64,000 nucleotides of DNA, from contig JACBWW010000016.1 in the NCBI GenBank assembly GCA_020086605.1, positions 18,728,412 to 18,792,411 of the forward strand. Direction: 5' to 3'. This DNA comes from Lanius collurio (taxonomy: Eukaryota; Chordata; Aves; Passeriformes; Laniidae). Shown here piece after piece: positions 49,701 through 61,896 of this stretch (the first letter of the stretch is position 1; each line of letters begins with the position of its first letter). Position numbers and translations under genes: made by a program. Below the pieces are notes generated by a model. The model saw nothing but the letters and a program-made list of their open reading frames with translations. It had not been told where the DNA came from and did not search any database.

Positions 49701-50569
49701 TGTTGACTCACACCCACTGTTGAAGTGTCTCTTCTCCACTTGGTCCACTGCATATGGCAAAATATAGTGCTGCTTTATTTTCAAAGGCCTGTTTCTGTGC
49801 TGGGCTGTGGAAACTGGATCCAAGCAGCACAAAGAAAATTGGACCTTAAATAGTAGCCCAAGAGGAGATCTCAAGAGTCCCAATAAAAAGAAGATCAAAA
49901 ACTTTCCTCACATTCTTCCTATGATGATACGTCTCAAAATTATTAATTTTTCTTGTCCTATATCATATCTTAGGCCAAGCTGTTTTTCCCAAGTGAATTG
50001 CAACGTGGCCTTTGGTTCAGTCAGTTTAACTGAAGCGTGGCTATCTGGAAAAAGCAGTGTTATCTGTAATAAAGTAACTCCTTCAAATTTACTTTCTTGA
50101 TCTTGTACTTTGACTGGGCTGCCAGAGTCTTAATGCCTGGAAAAGTATCTCTCACCTAGGGCCCTAATTTTAAAGGACTTTAGATTTTTAGGGGCTGGAT
50201 GGCGTCATCTGCTTGCATGGATTTTGTCAATGTATTCCTGTGAGTGAGCCAGTCTGAGCTGTGTGCTCATTTCCCATCTCCTCTTTGGTTGATGACAGTC
50301 CCTGGCTCAGCGAGATTTCACTTTTGCTCAATGGACTCTTCTTTCCCTGCCCTCCCTGAGATATATTTTCTAAGCACCAATTTCACTCCAAAATTAAAGA
50401 TGAAATATAAAGATTAGGGACTGTAGGTTTTTTTTTTTTTTTCCTTTTCCAAAGGCATTTCAATGTCTCATACTCATTGATTGAGTTAGGTATCTAAATC
50501 ATCCAGAGCAGTCTGGCCCCCATCCCAAATTAGGTGATGTAAAAGGCCAATTTGCCTTTTAAAAGCTCT

Positions 50570-50770
50570 CCAATTTAATCTCCTGCTGTGCGATTAGTGC
50601 CACGCGTAATAAACACATTGTGAGCGGCACGCCGAGGGCAGGTGTGGGTGAGGTAATGGATCCCACCGACTGCCTGCACTATAAATGCCAGAAATATCAA
50701 ATACTGCGTGCACCAGCCTTACTCCCAGTCAATTCTAATTACTCGAGTGGACTGGCTCCAAATTCAGATG
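50570..50770. promoter_or_regulatory. Candidate conserved non-coding element
   Basis: GCGATTAGTGCCACGCGTAA, ACACATTGTGAGCGGCACGC and CTAATTACTCGAGTGGACTG stand out. The block keeps CpGs outside any island, mixed with TAATTA-type cores and no coding frame, which is unusual in this AT-rich surrounding. A regulatory element is the simplest guess. Confidence 0.3.
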
Positions 50771-52062
50771 TGCTGTGGTGCAGCTGAGGTCAGGGTACAG
50801 TACATGAGTCTTATCTTAATACCACTGTAGTGCTGGAAAGGTCAAACTGAGCATCGTCCAAGGAGAAGAGGTACCAGCTCTGTTAATTATTCTTCACTCC
50901 TTGAACAAAGGGCTGAAGATTGTGTCTCTGCTGAAGAGTGCTCTGATGCTCTGCATGTTTAAGATAAAAAACAAGGAAGAACGGAGGAACCATTCCTGCG
51001 ACAATCCTTAACTGAGCCTTCCTGAGCTTTTCCCGAAACCTTGGAGCACTTGGTCAACCAATCCTTTGAACTCCAGCTACACCAGAGTCAGAGGCCAGGG
51101 AGGGCAGCATTTCCCCTCCAGGTAGGGGTAGTTTCCTGTTCTGACCATTACGAAAAGCCAGCTTTTTCTACCAAATAATGTGTTCAGAAAACATTAAACC
51201 CCCCTGTTCATTTGTAGGGATTCTTGCTGTTGGAGGAATTGCTGATCAGTGGGGCACGAGGCTGAGCTTCCCTCTTCCACTTGCTTACCACTATCCCACT
51301 TGAACAGCTGTAAAGCACCTCCAAATAGGAATGTTCCCTGTGTGACAGTGGTAGCATTTTGTTCCCTGTTTTACATAATTTTAATAACTATGTTAGGTAG
51401 AGAGAGTGGAAATCTGGGTTCAGAACTGGTTTTATTTGGGCTCAGCTCACTGTTACGAAGTGTTATTATCTGCACCCGTTTCCAAAGCAGATTCCCAGCA
51501 GCCCATGCACGAGACAATATTTTGTTCCTTCTCTGAAAGCAATAAGCAAAGTCATTGCAAAGACCAGAGTGTGATCCCAATCCACAGCCATTCTGCTCAT
51601 TTAATTTCAGCTATCTCTAAAGTGTTAACTGTGGAAAGCAGAAACATGAAACCCCGCCACAGAGAGAGCTGATTAGAATTCAGCCCACTGTATCACCCAC
51701 AAATAGGAAATAAAGAATACATGGCTGTGATTAATCGTCCATAAATGGCCATTGCCTGCTTCCTCTACTCCATACAAACACAGACCACGTATTTATTCAG
51801 CTCACCAAAGGAGTAAAAAGATCATTCCTATTTGTTAGGACTGGAATTTAAGCAAGTACTTAAAGGAGAGCTTGGTTCTTGTATGTCTGTAGATGTGCAT
51901 ACACATCTGCTCTTCTGTCTGGTTTTCACTATCCATGAGATAAATCAGATTTTTTTTTTAAGGGGTGTTCTTGCCGATAGATCAAAATACATTGAGATGC
52001 AAAATCACAGCCATGTCAGTTTTAGTAAATGAATTTCTGTGGTATTGCAGAAATTAAGTACA

Positions 52063-52110
52063 ATAGTACAATTATTGCTATTCTCTAAGGACTAGCAATA
52101 ATTGTACTAT
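52063..52110. repeat. Perfect 18-bp inverted repeat with 12-base loop
   Basis: Left arm ATAGTACAATTATTGCTA, loop TTCTCTAAGGAC, right arm TAGCAATAATTGTACTAT. All 18 positions pair. It could be a remnant of a small inverted-repeat transposon, a hairpin RNA or a cruciform. It is shorter than a usual animal pre-miRNA stem. Confidence 0.9.
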
Positions 52111-52782
52111 GAAGGAAGTGTTTTGGTTGTTACGTGGTGCAACTTGGCCAAATCTGATACCAGGACACTGGTAAAAAGAATAAATGTCATGTGATATACA
52201 GACACCTGTCCTGTAGCTTGAAGTGCTGGAGGTTAAAGCCCATTTTTGCCAGTTGTGGATACATTTCCATTAGAGCACCAGCTTGCCTGCTTGTGGTTCA
52301 GCTGAGCTCAGCAGAGCAGGGCTGCCTGCACCACTGCTCCCTGGCAAAGCACAGGAACATCTTTCCTTTGCTGGGATTACAGTCCAAGGGCTGCATCTGT
52401 GAACAGAGTGCTGCCTCCAGCACCTTCAGCCTCTGCTGTCTCGGGGTGCTTGGTGCACCTGGCATTTCTCTGGAAGTACCATTTGCACAGGCATTGCAGT
52501 GGCAGTGCTGGTCTGGGAATGGCAGGTGACAATTAGGAGATTTGGTCCCTCTGCCCCCACTTTCCTGAATGTCTTCAAGCAAATCCCTTGGTTTCTGAGT
52601 GCCCCACTTCCCCAACTGTTTTACAGGGATGGGGAACTACAACCCTCAAAGGCACTGCGGATCAAGGAGGGAAAAATGCTGCACAAGAGCTAAACATTGG
52701 TAATATTACCCTTGAAAATGGTGTAATTGATGCAAAATGGCCAGTAAAATTGTCAAGCTCATGTAAAAGAAACAGTGCACAG

Positions 52783-53045
52783 AATTACAGAATGGATGGA
52801 AAGGGTCTTGAAATCATCTTGTCCATTCCTTCTGCTCAGGTTGAGTTACCTACAGGAAGTTGCCCAGGGCAATATCTGGCTGGGTTTTGATTATCTGCAA
52901 AGACTCCATAGCCTGTTCCAGTGTTTGACCACTCTCACAGTTAAAAAGTACTTTCTTGGGTTCAGGTGGATTTTCATATATTTGTCTTTATTTGTGGCCT
53001 TTGCCTCTTGTGCAGTGTGTGGTCCCCACAGCCCCCTGAGGAACC
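52783..53045 (-). mobile_element. CR1 LINE 3'-end fragment
   Basis: Begins CACAGAATTACAGAATGGAT, then GGAAAGGGTCTTGAAATCAT, TTGCCCAGGGCAATATCTGG and AGCCTGTTCCAGTGTTTGAC, all diverged CR1 tail phrases in reverse complement. Similarity fades after about 53045 but may extend to about 53230. Any open frame here comes from the repeat. Confidence 0.85.
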
Positions 53046-54087
53046 AGCAAGGCCCAGACAGGGGCTGGATGTGACCAGATGTGATTTGAATTTGTCCAGT
53101 CACCCTTGAAATCCCAGTGTTCATTCTTTTCTTCCCTTCTGATTTTCTTCTACTGGCTACTATTGCTTGGAGAAGTACCAGCTTGTTGAACCAGTGCTTT
53201 AACTGCCTCACATCTCCTGGAGATGCTCTGGCACCATCCAAGGGCCCCACACCCCTAGGAAGTTAGCAGAGATAGGGAGCCTTTCCCAAGTGAGCCTGTT
53301 GTAAAACAGTGATTACCAACACCACAAGATTTCTCTTCCAGGAAAAAAAAAAAACCAACTCTTACCTAAAGATGTTATCATGCATAATTCAGGGAAGAAA
53401 TCCATATTGCATTTAAAAGATTACATCTTATCATCCAGGGTACTTATTAGCTTGATGATTTAAAAGTAGATGGGGATAGAGCCTTCCCTGCTATTCTGCA
53501 GTAGCAGCAGTGCAGTGTGCTGATGAGTGATGGCCTCGTGGCTTGGTTTGTGACTGAACTGCTTTTCTGATGCCAGAACTGGTCCAGATGGGGTGGAGAA
53601 GTTCCCAATTCATGGTAAGCAGCCCTGGCCCTGCTCCATGTGGCTGTGGGTTTTTCACCAGAGCACCATCCGTGGTTACCCCAGAGATCCCCTCTTCTTC
53701 CTGCTGGGTTTGGTTAAGTTTGAGGCAGGCAGGAACACGAGGTTGGTGGTGTTAACTCCTCTGGTTAATGCCCTGTCCAGGAGCACACAGCTCTCCTGTC
53801 TTCCCAACAGCAGGGGAAAGTTCTTTGGGACAGCCAAGGGCAGGGATCTGGATACTGGAATAGTGAGGAGGTTGCAACAAAATTTAGGCAGATTTACACT
53901 GGGCAGCACTAGTTGTTTGGCTTGCTCTTGGTGATTTCCAAATGCATGTTCTCCTTCCCAGAACATGCCCTCCTTTTGACCTGGCATGTCCAGTGCTGCA
54001 TGGAACCTCGCTCAGAACAGGGCTGGGTTTCCACCTCTGCCCCCATGCTGTGCAGACTGTCACCAGTTTTCTAAATCAAGAAAAGCC

Positions 54088-54102
54088 TTTTTTTTTTTTT
54101 TT
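54088..54102. repeat. T15 homopolymer
   Basis: Fifteen consecutive T in the intergenic region; nothing else associated with it. Confidence 0.85.
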
Positions 54103-56750
54103 AATCCAACCCACATATGGGCTGTTTTAAATCCAAATACAAATTTGAAATGCATAGTAGAAGTTGTTTAAAAATGGCATTGCACCAGGGAATAGGTTCA
54201 TTCAAATACCAGGTGCTCTGGCTTGGACTTGGAGAGGGAGAACTTGGTTATGAGCATCATTTTTGCACCATTATTCTGTCCCTGTTATGACTTGTGCCTC
54301 CCCTGCATCACGAGGCAGGGCATAGCAAAACTGGCCAGTTATGGTGAAACTTCTCCAACTTGGGACCTATCTGCAACACCAAAATGAAGCAGATTTTTTT
54401 AGCTTTTGGGGCTTATTCTGGGCTACATGCATGTATCAGGAGTTAAATTATGATGAAGTTGAGCTAAGATTCTTAGGAAATCTCGATTTTTTATCAAAAA
54501 TATCCCGGGAAAGTAAGATTAACCCCAAAAAGTGGCACCTGCACTGATTGCAGCAAATGGCATGGGGGTTTCTAGGGTATTTCTCTGTGTGGCTTTCCAC
54601 ACAAGCTCTCATCTCAGAGATCTCCTGATTGTATCACGGACTTAGAACTAACTGATAACCAGGGGACTCTGATTTTTACAGTCATTTCAAGCAAAAATCC
54701 TCAGATGAATGGCTTGGGAAGTATCAGGATGGCTGATTGACAGCTCGGTTCAGGAACGGGGTGTACTGAACATGGAGTGTGAGGGTGACTAAAAGGAAAT
54801 ATTTTGCAAAAATCCTCCCCTGTTTCAAGGTTGAGAGGTGTGAAATGTCTGCATTTAACAGCCATTATTAATTACTGTTTACTCTCTGCCAACACTGCCT
54901 TGGGAGCAGCTGTGATGATTTAGCCAAGCACCCATGGCCATCACTCAACTGGCTGCTATGACTCAGCCAGGGAGCCTCGTTCACTTCCCTCTCTGGCTGT
55001 GTGACCCACTTCTGTCCTGCTTCAGCTCACTTCATCTGCCTGAGTCTTGGCCCACCATGAGAGAAATGGGTGTTTCCTCACATGGAAAAAATTATACATA
55101 AAGCATCATTAGTATGAGGTAAAAATCATGGGGGTTTGGATGGTAGACATGAATCACAGAGATAAATATTCCTCACCTCATCCTCAATCGTGCAATATTT
55201 GATCCATAGAAGAGCTAAAAGTTGTAATCAAGATTTCTAGGGTAAAGTCCTGGCTTTATTGAAAATAGCAAAATGTTTCTTCACCTAAAAAGACCAAAGG
55301 TTCAGCCCCTCAAGGCTGAATCAGAAGCTCTGTGAGACCAATGTTCCCATGCTAAAAAGGGAGAAGAGGGGGGGATTTAAGATTCCCATGCTGAAGAGCA
55401 CCTCTGTGCTCTAACCAGTTTTCTCAACTAAAATTAAACTGTGCTTCTCCACCTTTTTTCTGCCCTCTTCTTCCTACTTCTTAGTCAAGCCTCCTCAGAC
55501 ATACTTTGTGTTTCCCACTAGGTGACTCAGCATCAGTTGCTCAAACTCTTTGGGAGCTTGACAGGGCTGTGACTGACTGAGAGGGAAAAGCAGTCTGCCT
55601 TAGGGGACACAGAAATGATTAAGTGCTAAGTACAACATGAATTTGCCAGAAAACAACATCCCCACCAAGAGCCCACTGTTTCCCTGCAGGGCTGTGCTCA
55701 GCATTCAGACTTGCAAACACCAGCGAGCAGATTTAGTGCTCATGGCAGCTCTGGAAGGGGCATCGCACAACAAGGAGAATGCTCAGGGCCTACAACAATC
55801 ACACCTCTAGAAATATATTAATCCAGCCTTAAAATGGGCCCTAAAAGCTGTAGAACAGTCCTCATCCATCTTAGCTGTACATGCAGAAGCAACCCCAAAA
55901 ATTCCCCTGCCTTCACCTAGCACCAAAGGGAAAAGAGTATAACTCCTCAGTGTTTGTTCAGGCTGCTTTGGTTGAAAGTATCAGGGGTAACAACCCTAAA
56001 TGTGCAAAATGAGCAGGGACTCTTTATACCCAGGGTAATTTTGTGTTTGTAACAGGGGGAATCGCAGTAGGATATTGACTCCCTTATGGCTGTGAGAAAG
56101 CCTTGCTCTAGTACTTTTTTCTTCCAAACATTAGCTGGTAATAAAATCTTCCTTCAGATACCCAGGCTATTGGTAGTGAAGTTTGAATTGGCTGGTTTCT
56201 GTTCCCATTGCTTCCAGGGAGTAAATTTCAAGCCTTACTGGTAAAGCAGCATTTTTATACTTCATAAATTTGGATTCTTTGAAGCATTTTCAATGATAAA
56301 GAACTTCTTTGATGAAAGACTTAATGAAAAAGAATAGTATCTTTTATATCCATGCCCATCAGTACTGATGCTCTCAGTCTCCTCTGAGTTCCTTCCACAG
56401 GAAGATTCAAACTCCTCCAGACTAACTCAAAAGCATCTCATCCTTCCATCTCTGCTGGTCTGCCGTGGAGAGGTGCATGAGAGGTGAAATAAATCACACC
56501 TCCCTGTATTGACCAGCTGTGACAGCCCCTGACAGCCATGCTGCTGCAGTGCATCCGTGTCAGCTGCCCTTGGATCTCTGCTTGGAGCTACCAGATGGGG
56601 AGGAACATGAGTAATGAGAGGAGTTCCTCCATGCTCAGGGAGAACCACAGGAGAGACATTGAACTTTCCTGAAATCCCCTCTCATCCCACAAATGCCCAG
56701 TTCATAGCACACTCACCTCCAGAGAAGGGATGAGGCAGTGGTGGGTCCCT

Positions 56751-56926
56751 CTGCTGGCTCTGGTGTGGTGTCCATGCCTGGAGGTGACCTGGCTGCACTC
56801 TTTGGGGGTCACTCTGCTGGCTCTGGTGTGGTGTCCGTGCCTGGAGGTGACTTGGCTGCACTCTTTGGTGGGTCACTCTGCTGGCTCTGGTGTGGTGTCC
56901 ATGCCTGGAGGTGACCTGGCTGCACC
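56751..56926. repeat. 63-64 bp minisatellite, about three copies
   Basis: Units start CTGCTGGCTCTGGTGTGGTG at 56751, 56814 and 56878 and continue with GCCTGGAGGTGACCTGGCTG. Copies 1-2 are 63 bases apart, copies 2-3 are 64 apart (one extra G), and copy 3 is partial. The frame stays open on both strands through the repeat, but the period changes frame after copy 2, so it is not behaving as a coding repeat. Confidence 0.9.
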
Positions 56927-57578
56927 CACAGGGCCATGTGGAGGCATTGGCCAGGCTGCAGCCCTCCTCCCCCTGAGCAGGGTTTGTGCTGCCCCAGCCA
57001 CAGCGGCTCCATCTGTACCCAGCTTCTTGGAGCCCTGGGCTTGAAGGCAGTCAGGGAACTTGCTCTCTGCTGTTAAACCGTGGTTATAGATCACTGAACA
57101 CTGGTACTAAAGCACAGGAAAAACCTCCATCAACTCTTGCAAAGTGCTTTGAAATCTTTTTCTGCACAAGGACAGAAAGACTTTAAGGGAACAGCAACCA
57201 GCTCCTTTGCCGGCCATGCCAAATGTTTTCTGCAACCTACAGTGGAAAAGGAAACACTGAGAGCTTTGCTTATGGATCATTCCCATCCAGCACCATGCCT
57301 CTGGTGGCTGAGGAGTCTGGTTTAACTTATTTTTATGTGAAAAGACAGAGGTAGCTAGACACAAACACACATAAATGTATAGAGCACCCACACATACACA
57401 CATAATCTGGGAGGCAAAGAGAGAATCTGTACCTGCATTTGCCATATCTTCCTACACCAGGTAAGGAAAGCATCTTTTTCCTTTTAACCGGGTGCTGTAC
57501 CTACATTGTTTCCTCACAGTCTATCTTTAGGTTATAGCAGTTCACAAGGTTTTTCAGCAGATGTGTTATTCAATTACT

Positions 57579-57938
57579 TCAGGGCTTTTCCATTTGTAAT
57601 ATTGTGAAGCAATGATAGCCAGCAGACTTCACCTGTCTTTTAGAGATAGCCAGCCTGGTAATTTTAGCTCTGCCCATTTTATCCACACCAGTAAATCTCA
57701 TAACATGGTTATAGAGAGATTCCAATTTTTGTAGGACCTTCTCCTGGGAATTCCTGTATACAATATTGCCATAGTCTGTAATGGACATAACCTGTGATTG
57801 GATTAATGTTTCCCTAGTGAAGAAGTCAAAGCATTTCATGTTCCTATAACTAGTTTGCAGCTCTGCAGTAAAGGTCTTTGGTGTGGCAGAGAGAATAATT
57901 GCAAGCTCAGCCCCAATCAGAATATATAATCCCCTCAC
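57579..57938 (-). pseudogene. LINE reverse-transcriptase C-terminal remnant
   Basis: About 119 codons stay open on the minus strand. The translation contains TDYGNIVYRN, then LQKLESLYNHVMRFTG, then ISKRQVKSAGYHCFTIL. The pattern YG-x-V-Y-R-N, a leucine-rich KLESLYN-x-x-x-RF helix and a following R-x-x-x-x-x-H-x-F stretch is what follows the catalytic core in many non-LTR (CR1/L2/Rex-like) reverse transcriptases. The catalytic YADD region, the endonuclease and both ends are missing, so it is a fragment. The exact clade is not clear to me. Confidence 0.6.
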
Positions 57939-59470
57939 AGCGAGGGTCTAATTCAGTGCAGTTAGACTGCTCGTGCAGGGGTTTGTAGTGGGATTTTCTT
58001 GTCAGAAGAGCAGAATGCATAGAAAACAAGTTAATTTCAGCATTTTAATATTCATCACCCAGTCCTGTACAAAGGGAGGCAAATGCATTGCCTCCAAGGG
58101 AGGGCCATGCAGCTCCCCAGGCAGAGAATGGCAAGAAGCAGGGAGGGCATTGCAATGGGGCACTGGTCTCCTCAGAAGAAAAGCCCTCCACTTGTGTTCA
58201 GACAAACACATGCCTTTGTTCTTAAGAGCAAATACCATTCTGTCCAAATAAATGCCTAGGTTTGGACACATACTGGCTTCTGAACCTGTCAGAATCCCTG
58301 GTGTCACCTCTCCTTGTCCTGACACAAGTGACTAATAGGGAATTACTGCTGGGAGTACAACATGCTTTACTCACCTCTGAGATACAGATTATCCCCAGGA
58401 AGAAGAGGCTCATGGCAGGCCAGGAGCAGGCTCTGATTCAGAATCTACCTGCTCAGGTGGAGGAGGAGAACTTCAGCACTCACATGAGAGGAAAGGCAAC
58501 TAGAGGCTGGGAACAAAAGGTCTCCTATTTTCAGCTCCCGTGCTAGTCTCCCCAAAAAATGAGATGTGTAAACCCTCAGGCAAACTAGCAGAGACTCCTC
58601 AGTGAAAGGCTCAGGCTCCCATCCCCAGCTGGTCAGGGAGAGCTTTCAAAAAACCCACTTTATTGGAGAGCCCTGAAAGCAGCTGTGGGTCTCTGAAAAG
58701 AGCACCACAGAGTCAGCTCTGCTTGTGGGGTTCAGGGGAGATGTCACTGGCATCTCAGCAGGGAAAGATTGAGCAGTGGCAACTGTGGCTCAGCCAGAAG
58801 GGGCCAGAGACAAACTGAAAGAGGAATGAAATGGGAGGCAAGAGCAAAGAGTGTGAACACGACATTCTGGAACGAGGATGGGTTCCAGGATGGGCGTGCT
58901 GCCCGGCTGAAGAGCAGGGCAGATGCTCTTGGCAGATAACCTTATGTTTGGATGTTATGGCACTGCTAGGCAGGTGGAGAGGATGGGAGGAGGGTTAGCA
59001 CCATAGGAGTTGACAAATGGGATGTCATCATGTCCCATATGGGGAACTGTCTCCAATCTGTGCTTTCTGTGCAACTGAAAGGTTGGGATATCTCAGCAGA
59101 GAGGAAGCATCTCTGGCAGAAAGGAGCCATCTATGTTAAGTCTGTACTAAGACCTATGAATTTCAGGCTGTGGGGCAGATACCTGTGCACAAGTAAGAAG
59201 TGGAGACAGTGATTTCCAGGAAAATCCAGTCATAAATTCAAACTTAAAAGACTTCTACAAGTCTGATAGAGGGAGCCTCTGACAGCTGATAGCAGGGTAG
59301 CACAAGGGCTTCCCAGAGTCCAGCTGTCTTGGTTCTGAAGGGATCTAGGAGCCTGTGAGGAGGAAGGAACGGAAATTAAACAGCACACTCATTCCACAGC
59401 TGCTTTTATCACTTTATTCATATTTCTAGAGTAGGCTTTTTAGCAGCTAAGCAAATATTGAAACACTCTC

Positions 59471-59501
59471 ATTATATATATATATGTGTACATATATATA
59501 G
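59471..59501. repeat. (TA)n-rich microsatellite
   Basis: ATTATATATATATATGTGTA then CATATATATAG. Intergenic, no associated gene. Confidence 0.85.
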
Positions 59502-61621
59502 AAACATCCAAAAATAAATAATGAGGAATTCTGCAAGTGTTTTTGCAATGAATACACGAAAAAACGCTTTAACTCCAGTAAACCAACTTTGAAAGTCTTC
59601 CACTAAAACCCCTATAAAACCCAATGATAGTCATAAATTAGCACTAGATTAATTCAAAGGAGGACTTATCCCCCCTCTGCGTACCTTCTAATCCATATCT
59701 CCAAGAGGTCATTTTAATTATCACACTGTCACTGCTATTCATTACTCTGCTTTTGGAGACAGAGAGCCACTGTGCCTTTTGGATGCCTTGGAATTCATCA
59801 TATGAAGGCATTTTATTCTCCCTAAAAATGTACACAGTTTAACCCTCTCACCTTGAAATACTGACGATAACAGGTTTGCTTGGTGTTTTAAATAATTTTC
59901 CTTCTAGTGAGATAACTCTTTCTTGCATTCAAGCAAGTTCCCTTTGTCAGAGAGCAACTAACTAAGGAAAGCCCAGCTAAAGGGTGGCTAATGCACAGAG
60001 ATATTCAGCTCAAGTTTTGGCAGATCCTGATTAGCTTGTCCTTCAGAGGCATGCAAAGCCAAGCTGTTGTCCTTACTCGTACCTGCACACTCTTTCTGCC
60101 TGCAGTAATACAAGCTGGGTGGAAACCATGTGCCAGTGGCTCCCAGGAGGTCCACTGGGATGTGGCTCCAGAAGTGGAGGTGAGGTCCTGAGACACAGAA
60201 CACAGAGCTCATCCTTGACCCTGCCTGCTTTGTGTTTACCTGTATGGAAAGCAGCTCAAGGATCTCACAGAGAACTCCCTTGTATCCACTGAGATTGTTA
60301 AAGAAGGAAGTATGAATGCAAACCAAGGTGCTTTCAGTTCTTCCTAGAATCACACCCTGGTTCAGCACTGGTCAGGCCTCTCAGCCAGGTCTCTACTACT
60401 GAAGAATCAGGGACTACTTTCACCAGGGGCAGTACATTTAAATCACTCCAAAGGTCTGTTTTAGCCTCTAGTTCTCAGTGTTTCTCATACCTTTTCATTT
60501 ATCCCCAGGATGCAATCTCTTCACACACAGGCTAGTGTGAGGACCCAGCTGAGCCTGACTCTGCTCCTAGATCAAGGCATTCCTGTCCTGGGAAAGAGGA
60601 GAGGAACAACCAGCACATCTTTTGTATAAGAGAAGTGTCTGAGATTAGTACTTTTTCAGGGCTACCCCACACCAAGAGGAGCTCATTCAGTCATATTTCA
60701 CTTATCTTTTTTCACCCTCAGTCTAGTTCATAATTTCCCTCTCTTATCTACTGGGTCTTGGCACCTTCTCTCCTTCAAGCCACTCCAGCCCAACTCCTGG
60801 CAGAAGACAGTGCAGAGAAGCTGCTTCCCAAGGCTTCTGATGGGTTGAGAAGAAACACTTCTAAGTGCATTCTCCCTTTCCATCCCCTGGGAGACATGCA
60901 GACTCCACTCAGGGTCACCCTCTTTTTGTCTGCAGTTTGAGAATCATGGCCAGATATTTCAGAGAGTCACACATTGCAGGAGACAAGACTGGCTAGTGAC
61001 AGTGGCTTTGAGCAGAGATTTCACATGCTGTCCATGTCATGGGGAGGTGCTGAGGTGCTCCTTGGGGTTTCCTACAGTGGTGTCACAACACTGTCTGTTC
61101 ACCCCTTTCAGCACTACTCACGCTGCCTCAGTCAGACATTTGTTGGCAAGTCTGGTCTCTCTAGACCCCACACAGTTTTTGATGGAGGACCACTGTCCCT
61201 GCCCTGACCCTGGGCAGGTCTTGCAGCAAGTTTCATGCCTTCAGCCCGACAGTCCCATTTCTCATATGACCCCTCTCCTCAAATGATCTGATAGAAGAGC
61301 AAAAAACCCAGCCTTGCAGCAGATGATAAACTGCACAATGAGGAGCACCTGCCTGGCTCCCAGAAGCTATTTATCAGGCTCTCTTAATGCAAGCTAACAG
61401 GACAGCACATGCAGTAGGCATAAGGGCTTCTGAACCTGACACGAAAAGGGGAGACATCACATGGTGCAGCAGAGGAGCCAGGACTCCCTCGTTAGCTCAT
61501 TGTATGGATTACCCCTTTAAAGAGAGAGAAGAGGACTGGTGGAGGAAGGGGAGGCTTTCTCATTTTAACAAATAGCTTTTCAGACACAGCAAATGATTTC
61601 TGCAAATCTATCAGTTCACTC

Positions 61622-61663
61622 TTTTTTTTTTTCCCCACAGATAGGAAAAAAAAAAAAAAAAAA
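61622..61663. repeat. T11 / A18 fold-back
   Basis: Eleven T, then TTCCCCACAGATAGG-like spacer, then eighteen A. The two runs can pair as a hairpin. The sequence CCCCACAG after the T run looks like a splice acceptor, but no open exon follows. Confidence 0.75.
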
Positions 61664-61837
61664 GCCCTGAAATTGATTCACCGTCTATAAATAAAAAAGA
61701 ATCAATAGTAAAATTTCTAGCTAATTTCCCTCTCCCTCCTTGCTCCTTGGACTATTTGTTATCTTAGAAATACTTGTCTGGGGAAAAAAAAAAAAAGAGA
61801 AACATCATTGATTCCTAACTGCAACGTGCTCCTCTGC

Positions 61838-61896
61838 CCTCTCCTCTCCTCTCCTCTCCTCTCCTCTCCTCTCCTCTCCTCTCCTCTCCTCCCCTC
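61838..61896. repeat. (CTCCT)n pentanucleotide microsatellite
   Basis: Ten or more CTCCT units in a homopyrimidine stretch, about 40 bases after a G4A12 run. Long mirror-repeat polypyrimidine tracts can form triplex DNA. Confidence 0.9.

Larger units (their letters stand above)
46741..52782. other. Intergenic stretch 2, no gene recognised
   Basis: 6 kb with no supported exon on either strand, apart from the candidate conserved block at 50570-50770 and the hairpin at 52063-52110. A short AT-rich block at about 51710-51800 (TGATTAATCGTCCATAAATG) has the same style as those. Confidence 0.5.
53046..57578. other. Intergenic stretch 3, no gene recognised
   Basis: 4.5 kb. It contains a T15 run, the minisatellite and a possible conserved block at 54840-54980 (ACAGCCATTATTAATTACTG and GATGATTTAGCCAAGC). 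No exon could be supported. Confidence 0.5.

Noticed and set aside
52063..52110. Calling the 18-bp hairpin a microRNA gene
   Set aside because: The stem is shorter than typical animal precursors and perfectly paired, with no further pairing outside the arms; the arms match no microRNA I know.
52588..53250. Open frames on both strands near 52.6-53.25 kb
   Set aside because: They fall on the CR1 3'-end fragment, which is non-coding.
56730..57044. Repeat-containing frame (ALVWCPCLEVTWLHSL units) as a repeat protein
   Set aside because: The units are a DNA minisatellite with 63 then 64 bp period, so the frame changes after the second copy. There is no conserved protein signal.
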